A stretch of DNA of 36,119 nt from Chryseosolibacter sp035628595 (GTDB lineage: Bacteria; Bacteroidota; Bacteroidia; Cytophagales; Cyclobacteriaceae). Below are positions 24,266 through 32,642 of the stretch, in pieces. The notes beneath the pieces were generated by a model that worked only from the letters and a program-made list of their open reading frames with translations, was not told where the DNA came from and did no database searches. Every line of letters starts with the position of its first letter. Positions within the stretch are counted from its first letter, which is position 1. Location of the stretch: NCBI GenBank assembly GCA_035628595.1, contig DASPJN010000084.1:1-36119 (forward strand), read 5' to 3'. Both the position numbers and the translations under genes were made by a program.

Positions 24266-24877
24266 ATGACAGCGGCATTCGACACCATTGCGGATAACCT
24301 CGCAGAAAACGGTTTCTCTATTGTTGACCAATTTCTGAGCCAAAAAGAGGTCGATGATATTTTGTCGCTGCCTTCGTTTGGCGATGTAGCCGCGTTTAAA
24401 AAGGCGGCCATCGGAAAGCAACATGAGCAACAAATCAACGAAGCTATTCGTGGCGACTATATTCAGTGGATCGATAAAGAATCTGCACCAGCTCCTGTAA
24501 AGGTTTACACCGAACGCATTTCATCCTTAATTCAACATTTAAATCAGACGCTTTATCTCAGTCTGAAAGATTTTGAGATGCATCTCACGATGTATCCAGT
24601 TGGAAGCTTTTACCGGCGGCATCTGGATCAGTTCAAAAAAGACGATCACAGAAAAATCTCTGTAATCTGTTATCTGAATAAAAACTGGACGAACGACGAC
24701 GGCGGACAGCTCAGGATGTTCTTGCCAGCGATTACGCTGAGCGTGCTGCCTACCGCTGGAAAACTCGTTTGCTTTCGAAGCGATCTGATCGAACATGAAG
24801 TTCAACCCGCAACACGCGAAAGGTTAAGCTTAACAGGATGGATTCTGGATCAATACACAGACCTTCGTCATCTTTGA
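24266..24877 (+). CDS. 2-oxoglutarate/Fe(II)-dependent oxygenase (prolyl-4-hydroxylase-like)
   Basis: A 203-aa protein of the P4Hc/2OG-FeII_Oxy_3 type. It starts with the DNLAENGFSIVDQFLS helix-strand typical of the family. The metal triad is H119-x-D121 (FYRRHLDQF) and H177 (DLIEHEV), and the 2-oxoglutarate salt-bridge Arg is R186 with S188 (RERLSLTGW). A YLNKNWTNDDGGQLRMF core strand completes the jelly roll. Bacterial relatives hydroxylate proteins such as EF-Tu or act on small molecules; the substrate cannot be told from sequence. Confidence 0.9.
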   Translation: MTAAFDTIADNLAENGFSIVDQFLSQKEVDDILSLPSFGDVAAFKKAAIGKQHEQQINEAIRGDYIQWIDKESAPAPVKVYTERISSLIQHLNQTLYLSLKDFEMHLTMYPVGSFYRRHLDQFKKDDHRKISVICYLNKNWTNDDGGQLRMFLPAITLSVLPTAGKLVCFRSDLIEHEVQPATRERLSLTGWILDQYTDLRHL

Positions 24878-24959
24878 CAAGAGTGATGTTTCATCGGATG
24901 GAGACAAGACTGGTACAATTTCTTTGCATAAAACTTTTGCGGTGTAAATTGCCGTCGCT

Positions 24960-25430
24960 ATGAAAAAGTACTTTCTGAAACTATATCAATATAATGCATG
25001 GGCGACCAGCCGTGTTATTAGAACACTTGTACGGCAGCAAGTACACGACGAAAAAATTCTATCGTTGCTCGGTCATGTGGTTGCAGCACAGTTTCTTTGG
25101 CTTCATCGCATTAAAGGTTTGCCTGCGCCCGATGTAAAACTATGGGGCGCCTATTCGCTTGAACAACTTACTGCTATGGCCGATCAGGCATCAAATGAAT
25201 GGCTTGGCTTTGTTGAACAGACGGAGAACTTTGATCGTGAGCTGACATACAAGAACTACGTCAACGAACCTTACACGAACAACGTCGAAAACATTATGAT
25301 CCATCTGGTGAACCATTCTTCTTATCACCGCGCACAGATTGCCATGTTGTTACGCCAGAAAGGATTTGAACCTATCAATACCGATTTTATCACGTACGAC
25401 AGAGTCATCAGCGGGCAACTGAAAGATTAG
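24960..25430 (+). CDS. DinB family protein
   Basis: A 156-aa four-helix protein of the DinB/YfiT metal-dependent family. The three His ligands expected for a bound metal are visible: H39 (LLGHVVAAQFLWLHRI), H119 and H123 (LVNHSSYHRAQIAMLLRQKG). It begins YQYNAWATSRVI, the common first helix of the family. Members include thiol transferases with bacillithiol or mycothiol, but many have no known activity. It stands alone, 40 bp before the dienelactone hydrolase gene. Confidence 0.9.
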   Translation: MKKYFLKLYQYNAWATSRVIRTLVRQQVHDEKILSLLGHVVAAQFLWLHRIKGLPAPDVKLWGAYSLEQLTAMADQASNEWLGFVEQTENFDRELTYKNYVNEPYTNNVENIMIHLVNHSSYHRAQIAMLLRQKGFEPINTDFITYDRVISGQLKD

Positions 25431-25470
25431 GGGTATTGGTTTAATAACTATTAATAAAGTAATTTCAAGT

Positions 25471-26316
25471 ATGAAATTCATCCTCACTTTCGCATTTTCA
25501 TTGTTAGTCATCTGCTCTTTTGCACAGGGCGACAACATTACCGTGTGTCACACTCCGGCGACGGAAAAGTTCGCAACGTTTGCATCGAACAAAAAATTTA
25601 ATTCAGAACATCCGGTTCCTCTGCCTTACAAACATATCTCACAGGAAGGCGGAAAGATGATTTCCTTTAAAACACCGGATGGTCAACAGGCAAATGGTTA
25701 CTTACTAAAGGCAAAGTCACAAACTGACAATTGGATTTTTGTGTTTCAGGAGTGGTGGGGGCTGAATGATTACATTAAGAAATCTTCGGATCAGCTATAT
25801 AAAGACCTCGGAAATGTGAACGTGATCGCACTGGACATGTACGACGGAAAAGTCACAGCAGATAGAGACAGTGCAGCCACATATATGCAACAGTTTAAAC
25901 AAGACCGCGGAAATGCCATCGTGCTTGGAGCGCTTTCGTACGCGGGCGAGGATGCAAAAGTCGGAACAATCGGCTGGTGTTTCGGTGGAGGGCAATCTTT
26001 ACAAGCATCGATAACAATTGGTGACAACGCCGCGGGATGCGTAATTTACTATGGCATGCCGGAAGAAGATGTTGACCGACTAAAAAGTTTGCAAGCTGAC
26101 GTACTGGGCATCTTTGCATCCCGCGAGGATTACATTACGCCTGAAATTGTCCAAAAGTTTGAAGCGAACATGAAGAAAGCCGGAAAGGATCTAACGGTGA
26201 AAAACTATGATGCTGAACATGGTTTCGCTAATCCCAGCAATAGCATATTCGACAAAGCAGCGACTGAAGATGCATACAAGCACGTTCTTGATTTCTTCCA
26301 AGCACGTATTAAGTGA
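25471..26316 (+). CDS. dienelactone hydrolase family protein (exported)
   Basis: A 281-aa alpha/beta hydrolase with a signal peptide (MKFILTFAFSLLVICSFAQ). The catalytic triad of the family is seen: nucleophile C170 in GWCFGGG, D220 in ASREDYITPE and H250 in EHGFANP, with E94 in VFQEWWGLND where DLH has its activating Glu. A Cys nucleophile rather than Ser is normal here. The real substrate is unlikely to be dienelactone itself, since no aromatic catabolism genes lie nearby. Export to the periplasm is inferred from the signal peptide. Confidence 0.9.
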   Translation: MKFILTFAFSLLVICSFAQGDNITVCHTPATEKFATFASNKKFNSEHPVPLPYKHISQEGGKMISFKTPDGQQANGYLLKAKSQTDNWIFVFQEWWGLNDYIKKSSDQLYKDLGNVNVIALDMYDGKVTADRDSAATYMQQFKQDRGNAIVLGALSYAGEDAKVGTIGWCFGGGQSLQASITIGDNAAGCVIYYGMPEEDVDRLKSLQADVLGIFASREDYITPEIVQKFEANMKKAGKDLTVKNYDAEHGFANPSNSIFDKAATEDAYKHVLDFFQARIK

Positions 26317-26343
26317 TTAATTTATTCCCTGAAAGGTTTCGAA

Positions 26344-27975
26344 CTACTCCCAGACGATAAGATTTGTCTCCCTGTACCACGCGGGATAGCGCGAGAAGAA
26401 TATTTTTTCGATCTCGTTTCTCTTTACTTTTAATGATGGTGTCATGAGTCCATTCTCCAATGTCCATGGATTTTTCATTACAACGCCTCTGGCTATACGC
26501 TCGTAACTTTCAAGCGAAGGATTGATTTGTTGAATCTGGTCCGAGATGGCGTTGTTAATTTCCGCCTTCGATTTATTCCGCGCGCTTTCGGCAAGCACGA
26601 TCAGCGCAATTGGTTGCGGAATACCCATACCGACAACGCATACCTGCTCAATGTCAGTATTCGCCAGGAACTTCATTTCTATCGGGGCAGGCGCGATGAA
26701 CTTTGCCTTATCCGTCTTAAACTGGTCTTTAACCCTTCCGGTGATCGTTAAAAATCCATCCTCGTCGATTGAACCCTGGTCGCCCGTTTTCAAAAATCCG
26801 TCACCCGTGAACACCTGCGCAGTGGTTTCGGGATCCCGATAGTATCCCTTCATCAAAGCTTTATGGCGGATCAGAATTTCGCCATCATCGCTGATTTTCG
26901 TTTCCACATTTGGCCATGGTTCTCCTACTGTTCCTAATTTGATTTTGCGATAGTTTGCATGAGAAAATGCCGTGTTCTCAGTCATGCCATAAACTTCGCG
27001 AACACAAAGACCAAGTTTTGCAAACCACGCTAGTAACGAAACCGGCGTTGGGGCTGCACCAGAAACAATAACCTTTGCTTTTGATAAGCCAAGTTTTCGG
27101 ATGATCGATCTTTTGACTATCGAACTGACAATAGGTAGCCTAAGCAACCGCTCAAGCTTTTGCTGCGGGATCTTCTTAAGAACGCCTTCCTGGAACTTCG
27201 CGTAAATTCTCGGCACGCCACCAAAGATGCTGGGTTTTTCATGCCTGAGATTCTCTGCAAATTGGTCGAGCGACTCTGCAAAGGAGATCGTGCTCCCGGA
27301 TGCAAGCGCAACCATCTCCATCAGCCCGCGCTCAGCAATATGGCTGAGTGGAAGGTAAGAGAAAAAACGCTCTGGCTTTGTTATAGCAAGATCGCGCATC
27401 ACCTCCTCGCCAACATATCCAAACGCCTCATGTGTAAGCATCACACCCTTGGGCGTACCGGTGGTGCCCGACGAATACATAATTGTTGCAACCTTCTTGT
27501 GATGATTCAGATCGCCAGTCTTCATTGGAGGGTTGCCTTTAACAATATCATCCCACAGCACACCCTCGTGATATCCATAAAGCGGAAAACATATTTTCTT
27601 CATTGCAGGAATACCTTGCTGTTGAGCCGGGTAATCATCAAGCTTCCCAAGAAAAATCGCAGCTACATTGCTGTGGGTAAGAATCTGATTGATTCCCGCA
27701 GAAGAAAGCGTCGGGTAAACAGGTACGCTAACGTGGCCGGCCATCATGATGGCCAGATCCGCCATCAGCCAGTGAGCACAATTCTTTGATAGTATGGCGA
27801 CATTACTTTCAGCGGGTAGCTCGCTTGCCAGGTAAGCTGCAAGCCGGCGAATCTCGTTTCCGGCCTGGCGGTAAGAATACGTATGCCATTCGCTGTTCGC
27901 TGGTTGACGTAAAAATATTCTGTCGCCAGCTTTCTGTTCCCATTTTAGAAAGCATTGAAGCGGGGTTTCGATCAT
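26344..27975 (-). CDS. AMP-dependent acyl-CoA synthetase (long-chain type)
   Basis: A 543-aa ANL-superfamily enzyme. The P-loop MYSSGTTGTPKGVMLTHE lies at 167-184, the A5 motif is REVYGMTENTAFSH, A7 is TGDQGSIDEDGFLTITGRVKDQFKT, and the C-terminal lysine region is SLKVKRNEIEKIF. The hinge (GRVKDQFKTDKAKFIAPAPIE) is typical of the FadD15-like long-chain branch. It activates a fatty acid to acyl-AMP and then acyl-CoA. No beta-oxidation genes are adjacent. Start is ATG 27975; divergent from polA. The 75-bp gap holds no clear -7 match. Confidence 0.92.
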   Translation of the reverse strand: MIETPLQCFLKWEQKAGDRIFLRQPANSEWHTYSYRQAGNEIRRLAAYLASELPAESNVAILSKNCAHWLMADLAIMMAGHVSVPVYPTLSSAGINQILTHSNVAAIFLGKLDDYPAQQQGIPAMKKICFPLYGYHEGVLWDDIVKGNPPMKTGDLNHHKKVATIMYSSGTTGTPKGVMLTHEAFGYVGEEVMRDLAITKPERFFSYLPLSHIAERGLMEMVALASGSTISFAESLDQFAENLRHEKPSIFGGVPRIYAKFQEGVLKKIPQQKLERLLRLPIVSSIVKRSIIRKLGLSKAKVIVSGAAPTPVSLLAWFAKLGLCVREVYGMTENTAFSHANYRKIKLGTVGEPWPNVETKISDDGEILIRHKALMKGYYRDPETTAQVFTGDGFLKTGDQGSIDEDGFLTITGRVKDQFKTDKAKFIAPAPIEMKFLANTDIEQVCVVGMGIPQPIALIVLAESARNKSKAEINNAISDQIQQINPSLESYERIARGVVMKNPWTLENGLMTPSLKVKRNEIEKIFFSRYPAWYRETNLIVWE

Positions 27976-28050
27976 AAATCAATCTATAAAAATTTTGACT
28001 AAGTAGGTATTTATCTCACTTCTTTAATCCGAACCTGTTTAATTTACGCC

Positions 28051-30774
28051 ATGACAAAACCAACGAAGAAGCTGTTTCTCCTCGACGCCTATGCATTGAT
28101 CTACAGGGCGCATTTTGCCTTTACAAAAACGCCGCGAATAAACTCTAAAGGAGCCAACACATCGGTACCATTTGGTTTTACAAACACGTTGCTGGAAGTT
28201 ATTCAGAAACAAAAGCCCACACATATCGGTGTGGCATTCGACACCGCAGCACGAACGTTTCGGGATGAGATCTTTGCTGAATACAAGGCCACGCGGCAGG
28301 AAACACCTGAAGACATTCGGTATGGCATCCCGAAAGTGAAAGAAATTATTCGCGGATTTAATATTCCGATACTTGAACTCGACGGTTACGAAGCGGATGA
28401 CATTATCGGAACGCTCGCCGCCGAAGCCTGTAAACGCGACTTTGAAGTTTACATGATGACGCCCGACAAAGATTTCGGACAGCTTGTGAATGATTGTGTA
28501 TTTCTTTACAAGCCTGCATACATGGGCAACGCGGTTGACGTTCTCGGGCCAAAGGAGGTTTGTGAGAAATGGGATATTCAGGATGTCGCGCAAGTGAAAG
28601 ATATACTCGGGCTACAAGGCGATACGTCGGATAACATCCCGGGCATTCCGGGAATCGGGCCAAAAACTGCCGCTACACTCATTAAACAATATGGCTCTGT
28701 TGAAAATGCTGTCGCACATGCCAACGAGTTAAAAGGAAAGCAAAAAGAGCTTCTGACAACGTATGGGGATCAGGCCATTTTATCTAAAAAATTGGCGACG
28801 ATCATCACTGACGTGCCAATTGAATTCAATGAAGAAAATCTGAAATACACTGGCCCGTTGCAGGAAATCCTCAAGCCTATTTTTGACGAGCTGGAATTCA
28901 AAGGCATTGCATCGCGCGCCTTCGGCGATAGCGGGCCGACTTCAAGTGTGGCGCCTAAAAAAGAGAATGCGCAACTCTCAATGTTTGGAAAACAAGTGGC
29001 TGTTCAGGAAAAGGCAGGATTTCAGGAAGAAAACACGAACTATTATCTCGTTGATGTTCCCGAACTAAGAAAAGCGCTTCTTGAAAAAATATGCTCGCAG
29101 GCAGTGGTGGCTGTCGAGGCAATCACCGATAATGCACCAAACTTTGATTATCGCTTGAAAGGTCTCGCCTTTTGTTTCGAGAAGGGTGAAGCACACTTCA
29201 TTCCGATCGGGTTACAGGAAGAAGCTGAAAAAATTGCAACGGAATTCGCACCATTTTTTACCAGCGCTCAGATTTCAAAAGTAGGTCACAATATTAAAGG
29301 CGCCCTGCTTGTATTACAGAAGTACGGCGTGACCATCTGCGGCGACGTTTTCGACACGATGATCGCACATTACCTTATTGAGCCGGAAGCGTCACACGAC
29401 CTGCAAGTGCTTTGCTCACAATTTCTCAACTATGAACTTCTTGCTGATCCGGACTCAAAAAATAAGAACCAGGTTTGCGAACGTATTGATAAGATCTTCC
29501 AGCTTAAAGAACCACTAGAAAAAGAAATTGAGGCTCGCGGTCATTCCAAACTCATGAACGAAATTGAGATGCCTCTGGTAGGTGTGCTTGCTGCAATGGA
29601 ATATGAAGGTGTTAAGGTCGACATCAAAGCGTTAAATAAGATGTCCGAGGAGCTACGCGAGGAAACCGAAAAAGTACAACGCGAAATCTTCAAACTTGCC
29701 GATGCGGAGTTCAACATCGGATCTCCCAAACAATTAGGTGAAATCCTGTTTGACAAAATGAAGCTCGGTGGCGAGAAGCCAAAGAAAACGAAGACCGGAC
29801 AGTATGCAACAGGTGAAGATATTTTGCTTGGACTTTCGACCGAGCATGAGATCGCACGAAAAATTCTTGACTACCGTGTCTTTGATAAACTGCGATCGAC
29901 TTATGTTGAAGCATTGCCAAAAATGATCAGCCAATACGATGGGCGTATCCATACGGACTATCGGCAGGCAGTAGCTGCAACGGGACGGCTAAGCTCAAAT
30001 AATCCCAACCTTCAGAATATACCCATACGTACAGAGAAAGGCAAGCTCATTCGCAAAGCATTTGTCTCCCGTAACGACGACTATCTTTTTATGTCGGCAG
30101 ATTATTCGCAGATAGAGCTTCGAATTGCAGCTTCTTTTGCAAAAGACGAAACGATGATCGATGCGTTTCGCACGAAAAGAGATATACACACCACAACCGC
30201 TGCAAAAGTTTTTAACGTTCCATTAGATCAGGTATCATCGGACATGCGCCGAAAAGCAAAGGAGGTAAACTTCGGTATCCTTTACGGAAGCTCTGCTTTT
30301 GGGTTGGCACAAAATCTTGGAATCCCACGGTCGGAAGCTGCTGAAATCATCAAAGCATACTTCAAAGAGTTCTCAGCAATCAAACGCTACATGGACGAGT
30401 CGATTAATCGGGCACGCGAAAAAGAATACGTTGAAACAATTTTCGGTCGCCGCAGATATCTCCGTGATATCAATTCACGAAATATGGCGACGCGCGGTTT
30501 CGCTGAACGTAACGCGATCAACGCGCCGATTCAGGGAAGTGCCGCAGACATCATCAAGATTGCTATGGTGAATATTCACGCATGGTTGAAAAAGGAAAAC
30601 CTAAAGACACGTATGACGATGCAAGTGCATGACGAACTTGTTTTCGATGTTTACAAAGATGAAGTCGATATCGTCCGCGAAAACATCCGTAACCTGATGT
30701 GCAGCGCCGTCAGCCTTGAGGTGCCGATGGAAGTCGAAGTGGGTGTCGGCGATAACTGGCTTGATGCTCACTAA
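28051..30774 (+). CDS. polA: DNA polymerase I with an apparently inactive proofreading domain
   Basis: A 907-aa family A polymerase. The 5' nuclease domain (1-290) is intact: LLDAYALIYRAHF, DGYEADDIIGTLA and SDNIPGIPGIGPKTA. The polymerase domain keeps motif A (DYSQIELR, about 684-691), motif B (RRKAKEVNFGILYG, about 733-746) and motif C (QVHDELVFD, about 858-866). The 3'-5' exonuclease domain (about 325-495) is present as a fold but its metal ligands are missing: VAVEAITD replaces the DxE strand, NIKGALLVL has Ala418 where NxKxD needs Asp, and the YxxxD motif region reads VCERIDKIF. About 20 residues also seem missing before that motif. The rest of the operon (dehydratase, sulfurtransferase) follows after 26 nt. 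Confidence 0.97.
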   Translation: MTKPTKKLFLLDAYALIYRAHFAFTKTPRINSKGANTSVPFGFTNTLLEVIQKQKPTHIGVAFDTAARTFRDEIFAEYKATRQETPEDIRYGIPKVKEIIRGFNIPILELDGYEADDIIGTLAAEACKRDFEVYMMTPDKDFGQLVNDCVFLYKPAYMGNAVDVLGPKEVCEKWDIQDVAQVKDILGLQGDTSDNIPGIPGIGPKTAATLIKQYGSVENAVAHANELKGKQKELLTTYGDQAILSKKLATIITDVPIEFNEENLKYTGPLQEILKPIFDELEFKGIASRAFGDSGPTSSVAPKKENAQLSMFGKQVAVQEKAGFQEENTNYYLVDVPELRKALLEKICSQAVVAVEAITDNAPNFDYRLKGLAFCFEKGEAHFIPIGLQEEAEKIATEFAPFFTSAQISKVGHNIKGALLVLQKYGVTICGDVFDTMIAHYLIEPEASHDLQVLCSQFLNYELLADPDSKNKNQVCERIDKIFQLKEPLEKEIEARGHSKLMNEIEMPLVGVLAAMEYEGVKVDIKALNKMSEELREETEKVQREIFKLADAEFNIGSPKQLGEILFDKMKLGGEKPKKTKTGQYATGEDILLGLSTEHEIARKILDYRVFDKLRSTYVEALPKMISQYDGRIHTDYRQAVAATGRLSSNNPNLQNIPIRTEKGKLIRKAFVSRNDDYLFMSADYSQIELRIAASFAKDETMIDAFRTKRDIHTTTAAKVFNVPLDQVSSDMRRKAKEVNFGILYGSSAFGLAQNLGIPRSEAAEIIKAYFKEFSAIKRYMDESINRAREKEYVETIFGRRRYLRDINSRNMATRGFAERNAINAPIQGSAADIIKIAMVNIHAWLKKENLKTRMTMQVHDELVFDVYKDEVDIVRENIRNLMCSAVSLEVPMEVEVGVGDNWLDAH

Positions 30775-30800
30775 GAAATTTTATGTAACGTTGAAAGGAA

Positions 30801-31754
30801 ATGATCAGTAAACAGCATATCATTGAAGCACATGAGCGCGTAAAGCCTTACGTTCACCGAACCCCGATCATGACATCGGCAAGTCTCAACGAAATTGCCG
30901 GATGTGAGATCTTCTTTAAATGTGAAAATCTCCAGAACGTTGGCGCATTTAAGGCCCGTGGTGCGATGAATGCAGCGTTGTCGTTAACGCCAGCTGAGCG
31001 AGCTAAGGGTATTGCAACGCATTCAAGTGGAAATCACGCACAGGCTATTGCTCGCGCTGCCAAATTGCTTGGCATTGCTTCTTACATTGTAATGCCCGTG
31101 ACGGCACCCGTCATCAAAAGAAAGGGTGTCGAAAGTTACGGCGGACAAGTCTTTGAATGCGGGCCCACGCTCGAGGCACGAGAAAGCACACTTACTTCCG
31201 TCGTTGCAAAAACAGGCGCGTCAGAAATTCATCCATTCAATAACTATACTGTAATTACAGGGCAGGCCACCGCAGCAAAAGAAATCTTCGAAGATCTGAG
31301 TGATCTGGATTTTATCATCGCACCTGTTGGTGGCGGCGGTCTTCTGAGCGGAACGGCATTAGCGACGAAATATTTTTCGCCAAACACAGTGGTAATTGCA
31401 GCAGAGCCGGAAGGTGCCGACGACGCGTATCGCTCAATGCAGAGTGGAAAAATTGAAAAATCGCAAGCAAAGACAATTGCTGATGGTTTGCTGACATCGC
31501 TCGGAGACAAGACCTTTCCTTTTATCAAAGATCACGTTAAAGAGGTAATGACTGTTAGTGATGCCGAGATCATTGCCGCGATGAAATTGATTTGGGAGCG
31601 ATTGAAAATGGTCGTTGAACCATCTGGTGCGGTTCCGTTTGCAGCATTATTGAAGAATAAAGAAAAATTTACCGGTAAACGGGTGGCTATTATTCTTTCA
31701 GGAGGCAATGTCGATCTCGATAAAATTGCTTCATTGTTCGCAAATATTAAATAA
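30801..31754 (+). CDS. PLP-dependent threonine/serine dehydratase or racemase-type enzyme
   Basis: A 317-aa fold-type II PLP enzyme. The Schiff-base lysine is K51 in NVGAFKARGAMNA, the substrate loop is SSGNHAQ (75-81), and the phosphate-binding glycine loop is PVGGGGLLSG. The SGGNVDLD motif at the C-terminus is present, and there is no ACT regulatory domain. This size and motif set fits catabolic threonine dehydratase, serine racemase and threo-3-hydroxyaspartate ammonia-lyase; the sequence does not separate them. The ATG is preceded by AAAGGAA. It lies 26 nt after polA and 2 nt before the sulfurtransferase start. Confidence 0.92.
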   Translation: MISKQHIIEAHERVKPYVHRTPIMTSASLNEIAGCEIFFKCENLQNVGAFKARGAMNAALSLTPAERAKGIATHSSGNHAQAIARAAKLLGIASYIVMPVTAPVIKRKGVESYGGQVFECGPTLEARESTLTSVVAKTGASEIHPFNNYTVITGQATAAKEIFEDLSDLDFIIAPVGGGGLLSGTALATKYFSPNTVVIAAEPEGADDAYRSMQSGKIEKSQAKTIADGLLTSLGDKTFPFIKDHVKEVMTVSDAEIIAAMKLIWERLKMVVEPSGAVPFAALLKNKEKFTGKRVAIILSGGNVDLDKIASLFANIK

Positions 31755-31756
31755 CT

Positions 31757-32599
31757 ATGAGTAGCACCATTATCAGTGCAGAAGAATTTGCTGCCAGACG
31801 TAATGATTCGAATGCTGTTGTGATCGATGCACGCAGTGGGCCTGACGCGAAATCCAAATTCGAAGCATCGCATATTGTTAATGCACGTTTCGCCGATCTC
31901 GAAATGGATTTAAGCTCGAAAGCTGATAGTCCGGCAACGGGAGGCAGACATCCCTTGCCTGCGGTTAAACACTTTGCGCGGACATTGGGAAATTTAGGGA
32001 TTTCACCTTCAAGTTTGGTTTTCGTTTACGATGATAAATCAGGTGCTAACGCAGCTGCGCGTTTCTGGTGGATGCTTCGAGCTGTCGGCCACAAACATGT
32101 CTGGGTGATAGACGGCGGATTTCAGGCTGCGCAAAATGCCGGCGTTCCAGTCACACCCGCATCCCCTGCATTTAAAGCTTTGACTGCATATCCGGCAACG
32201 AGCTGGCTACTTCCAACGGTACAGCTATCTGATGTGATAGACGCGTCAATTAAAGACAATCAAACCATCGTTGATGTTCGCGAAACATTTCGATATAACG
32301 GAGAACGCGAGGCTATCGACCAGGTTGCTGGACATATCCCATCAGCGATTAATATTCCATTCTCTTCCAATTTGGATCAAAACGGACTTTTTCTTTCTGC
32401 CGAAACGCTAAGGAAAAAATATCAGGACGCGCTTCACGGCTGTTCATTATCCGAAACGATTGTTCATTGCGGATCCGGCGTCACTGCCTGTCACACGCTG
32501 CTTGCCCTGGAACACGCCGGGTTGCAGGGAGCAAAATTGTATGTCGGTTCGTGGAGTGAGTGGTCACGAAATGACTTACCCATACAAACAACCACATAA
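31757..32599 (+). CDS. sseA: 3-mercaptopyruvate/thiosulfate sulfurtransferase, two rhodanese domains
   Basis: A 280-aa tandem rhodanese. The N-terminal inactive domain has VVIDARSGPDAKSKFEASHIV and RFWWMLRAVGHKHVWVIDGGF. The C-terminal domain holds the active-site C238 in HCGSGVTACHT, the CGSGVT loop typical of mercaptopyruvate sulfurtransferases rather than the CRxGxx loop of thiosulfate enzymes. It starts 2 nt after the dehydratase stop and is likely translationally coupled. Together with a threonine/serine dehydratase it may belong to amino-acid and sulfur metabolism. No clear terminator follows before the convergent M1 peptidase gene. Confidence 0.92.
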   Translation: MSSTIISAEEFAARRNDSNAVVIDARSGPDAKSKFEASHIVNARFADLEMDLSSKADSPATGGRHPLPAVKHFARTLGNLGISPSSLVFVYDDKSGANAAARFWWMLRAVGHKHVWVIDGGFQAAQNAGVPVTPASPAFKALTAYPATSWLLPTVQLSDVIDASIKDNQTIVDVRETFRYNGEREAIDQVAGHIPSAINIPFSSNLDQNGLFLSAETLRKKYQDALHGCSLSETIVHCGSGVTACHTLLALEHAGLQGAKLYVGSWSEWSRNDLPIQTTT

Positions 32600-32642
32600 C
32601 TCGAATGTGAAGTGGATTTGACTGCCTCGTCACAAATGGGTA

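Noticed and set aside
24266..26316. 2OG oxygenase, DinB-like protein and dienelactone hydrolase as a biosynthetic or detoxification operon
   Set aside because: Gaps of 82 and 40 bp and unrelated roles make co-function unsupported, and one product carries a signal peptide while the others do not.
27160..27789. 209-codon plus-strand frame antisense to the acyl-CoA synthetase
   Set aside because: The opposite strand carries all ANL motifs in frame. The 209-aa translation is rich in Arg, His and Cys and looks like a shadow.
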